Source: Moringa oleifera (lineage: Eukaryota > Streptophyta > Magnoliopsida > Brassicales > Moringaceae). From it: a stretch of DNA of 64,000 nt. The translations under genes were made by a program, and so were the position numbers. The notes under the pieces are model-generated. The model did not search any database. It was given only the letters and a program-made list of their open reading frames with translations, and was not told where the DNA came from. The stretch lies in contig JAJFZO010000609.1 of NCBI GenBank assembly GCA_021397835.1, positions 10,108,001 through 10,172,000 of the forward strand, written 5' to 3'. Each line of letters opens with the position of its first letter. Positions within the stretch are counted from its first letter, which is position 1. Below, piece after piece: positions 1-11,300 of the stretch.

Positions 1-3000
1 TCCGTGCTTTCTCGCTTTCCTAGCAAGTTCTTATCCAAGTTCATAGTTTGCCTTGCAACTGTTTCTTCTGACTGTTTAATGCTCATGGCATTTGAAGGTG
101 TCACCAGACCATTACCACTCTCCTTGGTTGACCTGTTACCAGTCATCTGCTTAAGTATCTCATGGAAAATACCCAGGCACATTGCAACCTACAGTTAAAG
201 TTACAAAGCAGGAAGGGTATAAGTGAGTCCCAAGAAGTACAAAGACAAAAATATGACACTATTAAGTTGCTTACCCTCATATCAGAATGAAGAGGATTCC
301 AGCAGCAGTATAAATTATGCAAAAATGGTGAGAAGTAGCTTGGGAAAACAACTTCCACATAATTCTGTAGGTAGCTTTCAGCAGAAAGTCGTGACTCTGG
401 TTCCAACTGAATCATATGAAGTATCATCTTGCGGATTCCACAATCTGGAATCTGCACCGATGGGCCAAATGCATTGACAAAATGATAACTGAGAATGAAT
501 AAGAGACATGAAAAAGAAAAGAAAAAGTTTACATAAAACTTAAGAAAAAAAAATTATAATTGATGCAGTACACAAAAACCACAGACAACTTCAGTTAAAA
601 GGCACAATAACAAAATAAGATATTAATCAAATGATTCTGTAAGAGCATGTAACTACACTTCGGACCAAACAAAATAGGAACCAACACAGAGAAGCATAGT
701 TCACTTTGAGGAAAAACAAAAGATGGTGAAGGATCTGAATGAACAAACATAAAATATGAAATCGGAAGGATGATAGAGGGTGGAGCGTACCTTTTCAAGA
801 TGTTGGCTAGGATCATATTGCCCTCTGCGATAAGCTAGAAGCTGAGAGAGTTCAAAGAGTGGCTGGCCTTCAAGGAAAAGCTCCGCTATAACGCACCTAA
901 TGCATTAACATGAAGCCATTACATCACAAGAAGATGCAACTACAAGCTTCAAAAGAAAGCTTAAATTCAGCACTCTTTTCACTGAGACATGTAGAAAAAC
1001 TTGCACTAGAATGTGAATATATCTGATTATGTATAAATAAATCACGGATATAAATTTTAATTTTGACATTAATATTTTACTAGTATTACAGAATTTCTCC
1101 CATATGATAAAGAATCTGGTAATTGAAAATGCTCACCCAACAGCAAATATGTCCATTGATGGCTTCAAAGGGGCATCTTGTGCTACTTGCATCTCACCTC
1201 CATGCTCATAAAATCTCTGTAAATAGAGAAACGATTTAATAATAATTTACAAGAAAGACAGAATGAGTAACAGAAATGGAAAACAGGTGCAATTTGTTAA
1301 TTCCTAGAAATTTAAAAGGGTGTGATACATTTAATATTTCCTTAAAGATTAAGAGGTCAAATAAATCTAACCATAAACTGCAACTAATAGTATGCAAACA
1401 ACAGCCAGTGACATCAGAATCACGATTAAGGCTCATTCAGTAAACCCAAGAGAAGTCACAAGTAAAATAGCCATAATCAGACCACATATCCCAGGGAATA
1501 CATGAAAGATGATTATGTACAATCTCGCTGATCTATTCTTTACTTTTTCTCTCTTTTTTCTTCCTTTTCTTTTTTCTTTTTTTTTTTTTTTGGGGGGGGG
1601 GGGGGGGGGTGGGGTTACTATGATACTATGATACCTACTAGATGTGCACTATCAGTGCTACATTAAAAAGAAGGAAGTATTATTCCAGAGTCCCAAAGAT
1701 AATTTGAAGTAATAGAAAGAGTTCTCTACCTTTTCCAACTTTCTAAAAAATTATAAGGGGTACTTGTTCACAAGAATCTGAATCCTGATTTACAAAGCAA
1801 CAGAAAACAGGAAAGAGCAGATAAATGTAAAATAATGAGCCTGTATAAGAATGCCAAACCACAGCATGTCACTAATCCAAACCATCATTCATTACATACA
1901 TTACAAGGACGACACTAAATTAGAGTACAATCAAGCATAACTGATACAAACAAATTGAAATACAAAATTACAATTACCGATAAATACATCAACAAATTAC
2001 AAGAAACAACACTAACCTCTGGGGCAAGATAACATAATCTTCTTCCTCCAGTGTCAAAGAAGAATGAGAAATCAGAAGGGTCATCATACGGAATATAAGT
2101 GGGCTTGAATGATGCAAAGTCGGCTAGGTACAGCCAATTCCAGGAAGTGACAAGCACATTCTCGCACTTAATATCACCTAGAAAGACACAATTCAGCATA
2201 AAATCATAATATGAGAACAATTTCCTCAACAAATAAAACTTACCATGGCAAATATTCTTCTCATGGCACTGCTTCACGGCAAGAAGTAACTGCACAACCA
2301 CCAGAACTCAAAAGACTAAGAGAAAATGCAAGCTTCAAAACTCCAGATTCAGAGAGGGAACCAAAGACGAAGGGAGAGAGGGAGACCTGAAATGCCAACC
2401 ATTTTTTCTCTACAAGACTAAGGAAGGGCCGAGTACTCAAACGATCATGTAGGTTATTGAAAAAGTACTGCCTCAACAGATAAGCTGCTTTATCTGTTTC
2501 TTGCCAAAACTGCACTTATCATACGAGAAATTGAGATAATAAATTGCTACTCACCTGCCTACAAAACACACATGAACAGGCAGGAGAAAAACCAAAATTT
2601 CTATGGATTCGAGTGTAATGCAGCACAATAGAACCCAAAATTACCAATAAAAGGAAGCAAAATAATACTATTAAAGTAAGTTTAAGCAGCGTCAGAACTC
2701 TCTCCTCTTCAACAAAACAAAGCAAAAATAAATAAATAAATAAAAGTTCTACAAGTTTTACTCGTCCCCAGTTCAACTCAATCACAGTACCACATCACTC
2801 GTCCAATATTCAACAACTTCAGCCCTTGCCCAAAAGCTCGATACGTTTTGACTTTCTCAGCAACCAACGTACATTCAAAGAATCAATGAAAAGAAGAAAG
2901 CAAACGAATGGCAATGATAGAATTAAACCTGGAAGGGCCAGACGTGAGGGTGCTCGAGGGCACAAAAAATTTCCTTAATCTTGGCGAGGCGGCGCTCGTA

Positions 3001-3201
3001 TTCCCTGAGATCGATGAAGTCACCACGCTTGAAGTAGACCTTGACCAGGACCAACCCTTCGTCGTGCTTGCAGAGGATCGACTTGAAGAACCGGCCTCGG
3101 CCCAGCACCTCCTTCAGCACCAAGTTGTATGACGACGGCAAGTCGTGCAGGTAGTACTCCGACGCCGATACCTGCGTCGTTCGCGCGATCTTATTTCCCA
3201 T
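1..3201 (-). CDS. VPS15: VPS15 / PI3K regulatory subunit 4 kinase, 5' part (partial)
   Basis: Regulatory kinase-like subunit that scaffolds the class III phosphatidylinositol 3-kinase VPS34 on endosomal and autophagic membranes. Eight exons by my splicing: 3201-2929, 2509-2387, 2289-2244, 2177-2017, 1216-1137, 896-791, 451-275 and 188 to the window edge; about 384 residues, the rest lies beyond base 1. The start MGNKIARTT fits the family: Gly-2 is the N-myristoylation site. Visible kinase landmarks are GRGRFFKS (degenerate P-loop), KVYFKR (lysine), [10 protein letters not shown] (catalytic loop) and DFASFKP in place of DFG, followed by a LAPERF activation-segment end. The degenerate P-loop and DFA are normal for VPS15, not damage. 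HEAT and WD40 regions would be off the left side. The 0.8-kb intron 4 contains a T15/G18 tract. Confidence 0.95.
1577..1614. repeat. T15-G18 homopolymer junction in VPS15 intron
   Basis: Fifteen T followed by eighteen G, then T and four G, inside intron 4 of the minus-strand VPS15 gene. Confidence 0.92.
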
Positions 3202-4007
3202 TTTTCCCTAATATTTTCAGCTTTTCCTTCAATTATTCTCTTGCCTTTCCTTCCTTTCTGTACCTATCGATCATAAAGCCATTTGAGATCCCTTTGTTCA
3301 TTATCTTTATTGAAAGAGAGGAGGGGTGGTTTTTGCTTCTTCTGCTAAAGAAGCGTTATCGTATCTGCAAAGCCAAGAGGTCGAAGAAGGTAGACACATA
3401 ATTGGCTTCGAATCGCGATGTTGGACGGGCGATGTGAGCCTCCTCCGGGTTGCACTATGACCCGAGTCTGTACACATGGCGTTGCCTCGGCGCAGTTTAT
3501 CCTACTGTTTTCTACTTGGCAACAACAGTTTTAAACATTTAGTGATTTCGTTAATTAATTAACTGTTAATTTAATAAAAGCTCTAAACACAATTTGGGAG
3601 TGAAAGGAGCATAATACTCAATTAATTCCCTAATAAACAGTTTATTATTGAAATTTAATGATTATAATAATAACATATTCTTCTTCTTCTTTTGTTATGC
3701 AAATTAATAAAAATCAGGTGAATTTAATTAGAAATTAAAATTTTGTTTCAATATGATAACTTCTGCAATATCTGTAAAAAAACAAAAAAATCCATAAAGA
3801 AAAATTATCATAACAAATTAAAACTAGGCTTCATTTATTTAGTTACAAATCCACAGATGACATTCTCTCACATCTGGGTGCACCACTTCTACATCTCATT
3901 AAAATACCACATGACATGTCAGCAAAAGTTTTATTCCAATATGGACTGCCACATCAAAAATATTTACACATCTGCCATCACGGCCAAACAGAACGATCAT
4001 TTAGCCA
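3202..4007. other. Intergenic: VPS15 5' flank and 3' side of the small gene
   Basis: About 0.8 kb between two minus-strand genes. The first 250 bases next to the VPS15 start are pyrimidine-rich, typical of a plant 5' leader. From about 3530 to 3830 the DNA is A/T-rich. No gene, tRNA or repeat recognised. Confidence 0.6.
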
Positions 4008-4235
4008 TCACAAGGTGTCGTGTTCTTCCGGGTCTTCAAAGTTAGGGTCCTTGGCATCCAGAGGCTCCGCCTCGAACCTGATCTCCGGTTGGGAGTAGCC
4101 GTCGCCGGCCCACGTGTACTTGCCGCCGTGACCTCCTTTCTTTGGCGATCCACTCATCCCAGTCGCGGATCGCCTGTCTTTTCTCGTATCTGACTTGCCA
4201 TTGTTGGCCCTTTGGCTTTTCCCTGCGTTCTTCAT
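4008..4235 (-). CDS. 75-aa PDCD4-linker-like small protein
   Basis: Single-exon 75-residue basic-then-acidic protein. Residues 1-30 are rich in Lys, Arg, Ser and Asn. The middle holds GSPKKGGHGGKYTWAGDGY and the end holds LDAKDPNFEDPEE. This pair of motifs, in this order, resembles the linker in front of the first MA3 domain of animal PDCD4 (PKKGGAGGKGxW ... KDPNYDD) and plant MA3 translation-regulatory factors. No MA3 domain follows: the frame stops, and the next 3' sequence towards VPS15 shows no coding continuation that I can see. That it is a real gene is supported by the conserved motif, a good TATA box about 90 bp upstream and higher GC than the flanks. Function is not known to me; a role in ribosome or mRNA binding is inference from the PDCD4 resemblance. 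Confidence 0.72.
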   Translation of the reverse strand: MKNAGKSQRANNGKSDTRKDRRSATGMSGSPKKGGHGGKYTWAGDGYSQPEIRFEAEPLDAKDPNFEDPEEHDTL

Positions 4236-5343
4236 CTTCGCTCAGTGGCTCTCTCTTCCTCTATCTCTGTCTGCGTGTGCGCGTGTTTACTGAGTGTGTA
4301 GATTGGCTGTGGGTTTGGCAGGCTTATATAGGCAAAGAGAAGACTGTGTACTGTTCATGTTTCTGTTCCCGTGGGCGGGTGATTGGGGAGGATGGCAAAA
4401 CGGATAAGACCGAACTTTTTTGGCTTTTGTCGGCTTTTGTTGCTATTTTGTGTAGTAAGGTGGGGAGTGGGGACCACATGCCGGCAAATGTAGGCCACCC
4501 TGACTCTGTGGTCTTCTTAAATCACTTGTTGGGCCGTAGCCCAACCCATGGGTTTTGCTCATTTCAGCTTATACACTGGAACACAATGTTAAGTTTTTTT
4601 CTTTTTTTTTTTATATTCCTTTTGCACTTCCACTTAGGTTAGGCTTTTTTATTTTTTAAATTTTAAAAATAATAATCAAATAATTAATAATTAAAATAAT
4701 TGAATATTTAATTAATTTTATGAAATAAAAAAATTATAAAATTAATGGTAATTATTACTTAAAATATTACTATCTAGAAAAACAATGGTTTAAAGTTTAG
4801 ACATTCAAATCGTAATAAATAATTCTAATTCAATTCAAAAATCTATAAATTTGATTGGATTCAAACTGCATGGTAACTATTTTTATAACTATTATTTGAA
4901 ATTTTTGGTTTGTTAGTAAAGCGTCTATTAATTTGTATCAAATTTGATGGTATTTTTTGTCAACTTTATAATAATTTTACATTGTAAATCTAATAGTTAA
5001 AATATAAAAAAATATATATAATTATAATTATGTTAAAACTACAGCTACGAATAAATTATGATTACCAATTTTTATATTTACATGCTCCTGTCATAGGGTG
5101 GAAGCAAATATCACATTTTTCATTCCTGTAACTGACGTGTCCATATCTCATTGGTTGAACTGAAGAAACTGTACAGCACCACCCAGGAGAGAAAGGCCCA
5201 ACCAGCGAACGGATTGGAAGAGGCTAAAGCCCTAATTTGAAAGGCAAGCGGACAGCTTCAGAGGCTTAAAGGGCGGGCAAGGGACGCCATTGAGGGTTTT
5301 TGCACTTTAAAATAGAACAATTATAAAGCCCACTGGCACTACT
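4236..5343. other. Intergenic between divergent small gene and arginyl-tRNA synthetase
   Basis: Divergent promoter region. 4640-5060 is an AT-rich tract without coding potential. The side near the synthetase has a GGCCCA site-II-type core at 5195-5200 and a CCCTAA telo-box-like core around 5230, both common in promoters of translation-related plant genes. TTATAAAG lies at about 5320, only some 24 bases before the first ATG; if used as a TATA box it would place transcript starts downstream of that ATG. Confidence 0.5.
4323..4330 (-). promoter_or_regulatory. TATA box of the small PDCD4-linker-like gene
   Basis: On the minus strand this reads CTATATAAGCC, a canonical plant TATA box, about 90 bases upstream of the ATG at 4235. 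It implies a short leader of roughly 60 bases containing CT-rich sequence. Confidence 0.55.
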
Positions 5344-8300
5344 ATGCTAGGTTCCCTCACCCTTTTTCTCCCGCCGGTTGCTCTTTCCCATTTCCTCACC
5401 TTCAATCGCCTCTCGCCCTCTTTTCCTGCCTCTGGTGAGATCTCAACTGCATATCTGTTTTCTGTAAATGCACACGTGTATCTATCCCTCTGTATATGAA
5501 CATTTCGAGCTTGGATTTTAGGCTTGAGATTGTGTTTCACTTTTCACTTTCTTTGATACTTATGTGACTTGCTTGCCGGTTGTTTGGTCTCAAGGTGATA
5601 GATTGAATCAGGCTAAAGTGGAAAATTCAATTCCATGTTTTATGTGGCTTTAGTTTGTAGAAAAGGGAGTGCAATATGAAAGTTTTGAAGGGTGGCTCAT
5701 TTCTCCCTTTTTTTAGTGGTTCAAAATGACTGTAATCCTAGAGGGCATCTTATTTTTCTTGTTCAATACATTCATTTATTTTACTTGGAAGTCAACCTGA
5801 GCCTGAATGTAAAGTTGCAATCTTTAATATGTTAAGAACCTCTGGTCACAATGTGTTAGGGGAGACAGTCAGGTTATACCAGTTTGTCCTTATGATATTA
5901 GAAGTACAGAAGAACATGCTTTTGCCGTTCTCCTGATGTATTCTTGTTTCTTATCTATTTCTTTATGACACTGAAGCAAATGCTTTTAGTGATTTGATGT
6001 GGTAGTTGTTAAACTAGACAGACTTATTGAGGGCATCATCTAGAAGACTTGCTTCAACAACAAGAACACGGCCCATATCAACAATGGCAAGTGTAAGTTG
6101 ATTCGTTGCCAAATTAGAAAAAGGGCTGATGTTTCAACTTTTTTTTTTTAAATCTTAGAATGCCTTTGGGAAAAAATGGTGCCAATGTCGTTGTGGTACT
6201 CTATTGTGATGTTGTCACAAGTTATACTGTGGCATGATGAAGTTGTGTTTTTCTTTCTTGACTAATTCTGAATGATGCACCACAGGTTGAAGAAAACACA
6301 GGCAATGTAAGGCGGCAATTGGCTAAACTTTTTGAAGCATCACTTCAAGCAACCGTTCCTGATGAACATAATGTTGAGCCTTTGGTTGCAGCCTGCACTG
6401 CAAAATTTGGCGATTATCAATGGTATGACATAATTTTGCATCATGAAAATATGTAAAATTGATTTTTTTTATGCTAATCTTAGATCTTATTTTGCTTTTG
6501 CACGTGCAGTAACAATGCCATGGATCTCTGGTCTAAAATAAAAGGAAAGGGTACACCATTCAGGGGTCCTCCAGCAGTTGGACAGGTATTAACGTTAAGA
6601 TGTAGAACTCATTTTCTTTCAAAGGAAGATTGACTTGTTTACATTTTACAATAACCCCTCCTTTTTTTTTTTTGTGTGTGTGTGTTCTGTTGTCTATAGG
6701 CAATCATGAAAAATCTCCCTCCATCTGAAATGATAGAATCATGCTCTGTAGCAGGACCTGGATTTGTGAATGTTGTATTATCAAAGAATTGGATGGCTGA
6801 GGTTTTTAGACAATGTTTACTATTATTACTAGCATTTTATATTTATTATTCTGCCTGATATTTATTTATCATAATTTAGTCCTATCATACCTGTGAGATT
6901 GCTGATTTGTATTGCATCTGCAGAACATACAAAAGATGCTTATTGATGGAATTGACATATGGGCACCAAGTCTTTCTATCAGGAGGGCTGTGGTTGATTT
7001 TTCTTCACCTAATATTGCAAAAGAAATGCATGTTGGCCACTTAAGATCTACTATTATTGGTGACACATTAGCTCGTCTGCTTGAATTCTCTAAAGTTGAA
7101 GTTCTTCGGAGAAATCATGTTGGCGATTGGGGGACGCAGGTAGGTCTTTTATCATTTTTAAAATTGTCGTTTTTTTTCCTCCTTGTTTTCTTTGTCATTT
7201 TCCCTAATTTTTTGGCTCTATGGTCAATGGGAAATTGGTTTTCCTCTTTTGAGTTTCCTTCTTAACGTTTGGGACTTAAAATCCAATATAGTTATGAAGC
7301 AAAATGAGTGTTCTGTTTCCACTCCTGTGAGTTGTTTTTGTTTTCTGCTAGCCTAATGTCATTGAATATGGCTTATCTCATTGGGATCCCTGTTGGATTG
7401 GTGTTCACTGCCAAAGTAGAAGCTGTTAATATACTTTCCCTCACTAAGCTAGTTTAAAATTTTCTTTTGTGTTTTTCTGTATTGCACCATTGAATTTGAC
7501 TTTGGAAACCCAGTTGGTTGGTGTATATTGTTATGAACATTTGCTGCACCATAATGAAGTTGTGTTCTTCATTGCTAGAGTTGAAGCTGTTAACTTATTG
7601 AAAATTCGCCAGTTCCATCAGACCAGTTAATTTGTTAATCAACTTTGTCTTAATGTGTTGTGCAGTTTGGTATGCTGATTGAATTCCTCTTTGAAAAATT
7701 CCCAACTTCTGAAGATGTTAATGAAACAGCCATTGGAGATCTACAGGTGAATGAAGCAAGCAAACTCGTTTGATTCTTGAAGCTTTAGTTCTTCCTCTTC
7801 TTTTATTTATTTATTTTTTTCCAGCAAATGATATTTGAATGCCAGTCAACTACTGTCCTTAATTGAGTGAAATATAAGACATGGATAAAGCTGAATTTTT
7901 GGATGGCTATCAGTCATGTTTCAAATATGTTCATTGTCAGTAAAATGATATGCGTAGAATGGATGAATCATTATGTCTTTCTATTGTTGCAAGAAATTTC
8001 TTCTTTTAACTTATATGTTTCCTTTAAAATCTACCTCATGTCTTATTAATGTTTTTCATCTAATATGTGTCCTTGACCATATTGAGCTCAGCTGTAAATA
8101 GAATACCAAGAAGATTCTTCTTGCTGATAATGATGTTATATGATCAGTCAATTATTACTCAAATTTTAACTCTGCATTTCTAGTTGCTTGATGCTGTCAA
8201 GTTTTAAAATAAAAATTCTATTATGGAAGTAGTGATTTTCATAATCCTAACTTAGTGAGGTGCTCTAGTAGGCATTTTATAAAGCATCAAAAAAGAGATT

Positions 8301-11300
8301 TGACGACGATGTCGACTTTAAGGAGAGGGCACAGAAGGCTGTTGTTCGTCTTCAGGTAACTAATTGCATTTCTTTGCTCGGGGACTTGTGGGGATGATTT
8401 ATCCATTTTGTGCAATATCTTAGAAATGTATGGATTTTTAGGTGCGATTCTGTCATAGCTTCTCCCTTCTCATACTCAACTCATTTGCAGGGTGGGGAAC
8501 CCAAGTATCGGAATGCATGGGCAAAGATCTGTGAAATCAGCCGGAATGAATTTGATAAGGTTTACCAACGCCTTGGAGTTCAGCTAGAAGAGAAGGTAAA
8601 TATTTAGCTTTCTGTTCCAAGAATTATGGTGAAATTACCAATTTTGGGAACTTTTATAGGCACCTGTATTTAGAATATTCTGTACAATCTTTTTTCATGT
8701 CAACTAAGGAAGCTTATGCAAGCCATCTCACTTCATCCTGGTGGTTCTTGACTTTTCTTTATTGTGTAATCTATGTCACTTATGGATATTTTGTTTGGTT
8801 ATTGTATTGTGCGCTAACAAAATAGAAATTTGTTTTGGTTTATCATTTTATATCAATTATGAGTTCCACATATTTATTCATGACTCCTTTTCTTCCCCCA
8901 ATTTATCAAGAACATATTGTGATCTTATTTTTTTTATTGTTTTATATATATTTATATATGTGTTTGTGTATGTAAGTATGTATGCATGTGCCAGATAAAA
9001 AATAATTGGATAATTTTCGTTAAATCTATGTAAACTACTAAGATCCCTTTAGCTTGTCTCATCTTATTAAAGAAAAAATAGGCAGAAAATCCTGTTGTAG
9101 TCACGTATTTTCTTTCTGTTGACAGGGAGAAAGCTTTTACAATCCTTATATTCCAAATGTCATAGAGGCATTGACTAATCAAGGATTAGTTGAAGAAAGT
9201 CAGGGTGCTCGTGTGATCTTTATTGAAGGGATTAACATTCCCCTTATTGTCATTAAGAGTGACGGTGGTTACAACTATGCTTCAACTGATCTAGCGGCTC
9301 TTTGGTTAGTTCACCCCAAAATTTTCTGAAAAGATTTAAAGTTGATGCCACCTTTGATTTTTTTTTAATGCTTTAATACTTTTTTCATGCTTGTTCTTTC
9401 TGCAGCATTTTCTTGTATGGCTTTTTTGGCATAATTTTGTGAATCATTTTATAGTGTTCTTATACATGTTACTAAATTAATATTAGGGCAACTAAAGAAA
9501 AAAAATGATAATCATTCCTTTTTCCAAGCCAGAGCTAGATTTTGTTGTCCAAGGTGATTCTGGGTGAAATATTGGGACTGTATGTGAGGAACTTTTATTT
9601 TTATTTTTTTTTTTTTTGGGGGCGGGGGGGAAGGGGAGTAGCTAGAAAATGTTTTAAATTTTGTGAATTTTCTGAGGTAAAAAATAATTTGCAAACTTTG
9701 GGGTTCCCCATCACCGTGTGGTTCGGCTATTTTCCTTCTCCCCGTGCATGTGTATGTAAATGCTAGCTATTCTGAAGTGTGGGTTGTTAAATGCTTCTCT
9801 GTGGTCTTCATTTTTTGCTTTTACATGTCACTGACTTGGGTTATCTCAGAACTCATGTTGACTCTTGATGTCTTCACGATTATTTGCTGATGATATATTC
9901 AATACCCTTTTTTGGTTAGAGCTGTGATTTGCCATGTTAGAAATCCTCCATATTTCTGGTTTACGCCGGTCATAAGAATTGGACTCACGATCACTGGACT
10001 TTGAAACCTTTACTTGTTGACATGGTACTTTAGATTTGCTGTCACTGTTTGTATACGTTTACCTGAGTTTGCTAAGAGTAGTTGGATTGCACCTGTTTGG
10101 GTGAAATTGAGGTTAATTAAATTAAGAGCATTCATGAGCATACTGCTTGTATTATGTAGGTATCGTCTTAATGAAGAGAAAGCTGATTGGATCATATATG
10201 TTACTGATGTTGGCCAGCAGCAACACTTCGATATGGTGTTCAAAGTATGCATGCAGAACTAAATTCTGTATCTTATCATAATTGTTTGTGAAATTTGCTG
10301 TTGTTTAGTTCTCTTTCTTTTCTGTACAAGTCTGATCTAAGCCTTGTCAATTCTTTCAAGTAAATGCGATATGTTTCTTTTTCAGGCTGCAAAACGTGCT
10401 GGCTGGCTCCCAGCTGATGATGGTACCTACCCTAAGACTAGCCATGTTGGTTTTGGTCTTGTTCTTGGAGAAGATGGCAAGCGCTTTCGGACTCGAAACA
10501 CTGAAGTTGTACGGTTGGTTGATTTGCTTGATGAAGCCAAAACTCGCAGTAAGGCGGCACTTATAGAGCGTGGTACAGTATTACAAGATCCATCTTTTAG
10601 TGTGTATTAAATATTGATCAGTTATCTCTGTTTTTGTATTTTTGCAATTATTTGTGAACTAGTTGATGTTCTGTCTGTAATCATTATATTGATAATTGGC
10701 ACTATTTAACAAGTTATTTTTTTCCCTAAATTTTGGTCAGGTAAGGACAAAGAGTGGACTGAAGAGGAGCTTGAGCAGACTGCTGAGGCAATTGGTTATG
10801 GTGCTGTTAAGTGAGTAACTTACTTTTTCACATGCTTTCCCTAATGATGGTTCAAATTATTTAAGTTATCAGCATCCATGATTAATTGTAGAAAAGTTGC
10901 CACAATAGATGTACTGGGATATTTTAAACCATGCAGTATCTTTGCATTACTTTTGAGAATGTAGTAAATGATGGTAAACTAAATTCATAATTACTTTTCG
11001 CTTTTGCATTGGAGTTGGTTAAATGATGTAAGCTAAACTCATAATTGTTTTTTGCTTTTGCAATTGGAATCTGTTAAATGTGATTAAGTGTTTTAGTTCC
11101 TCCCAACTTTTTTGTTTCACATGTATCAATTTTTTTTTTTTTAATCTTTAAGTTTCCTCATTGACATTTTTTTCTTTAATCTTGCCAGGTACGCTGACTT
11201 GAAGAACAACAGATTGACTAATTATACATTTAATTTTGAACAGATGCTTAATGATAAGGTGCCAACTCTGAGCTGGTCTCTTAGACTGCAGTTCTGGAAG

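Noticed and set aside
2017..2177. DFA instead of DFG in the VPS15 kinase domain as a mutation
   Set aside because: VPS15 kinases normally have a degenerate motif here, so this is the family state.
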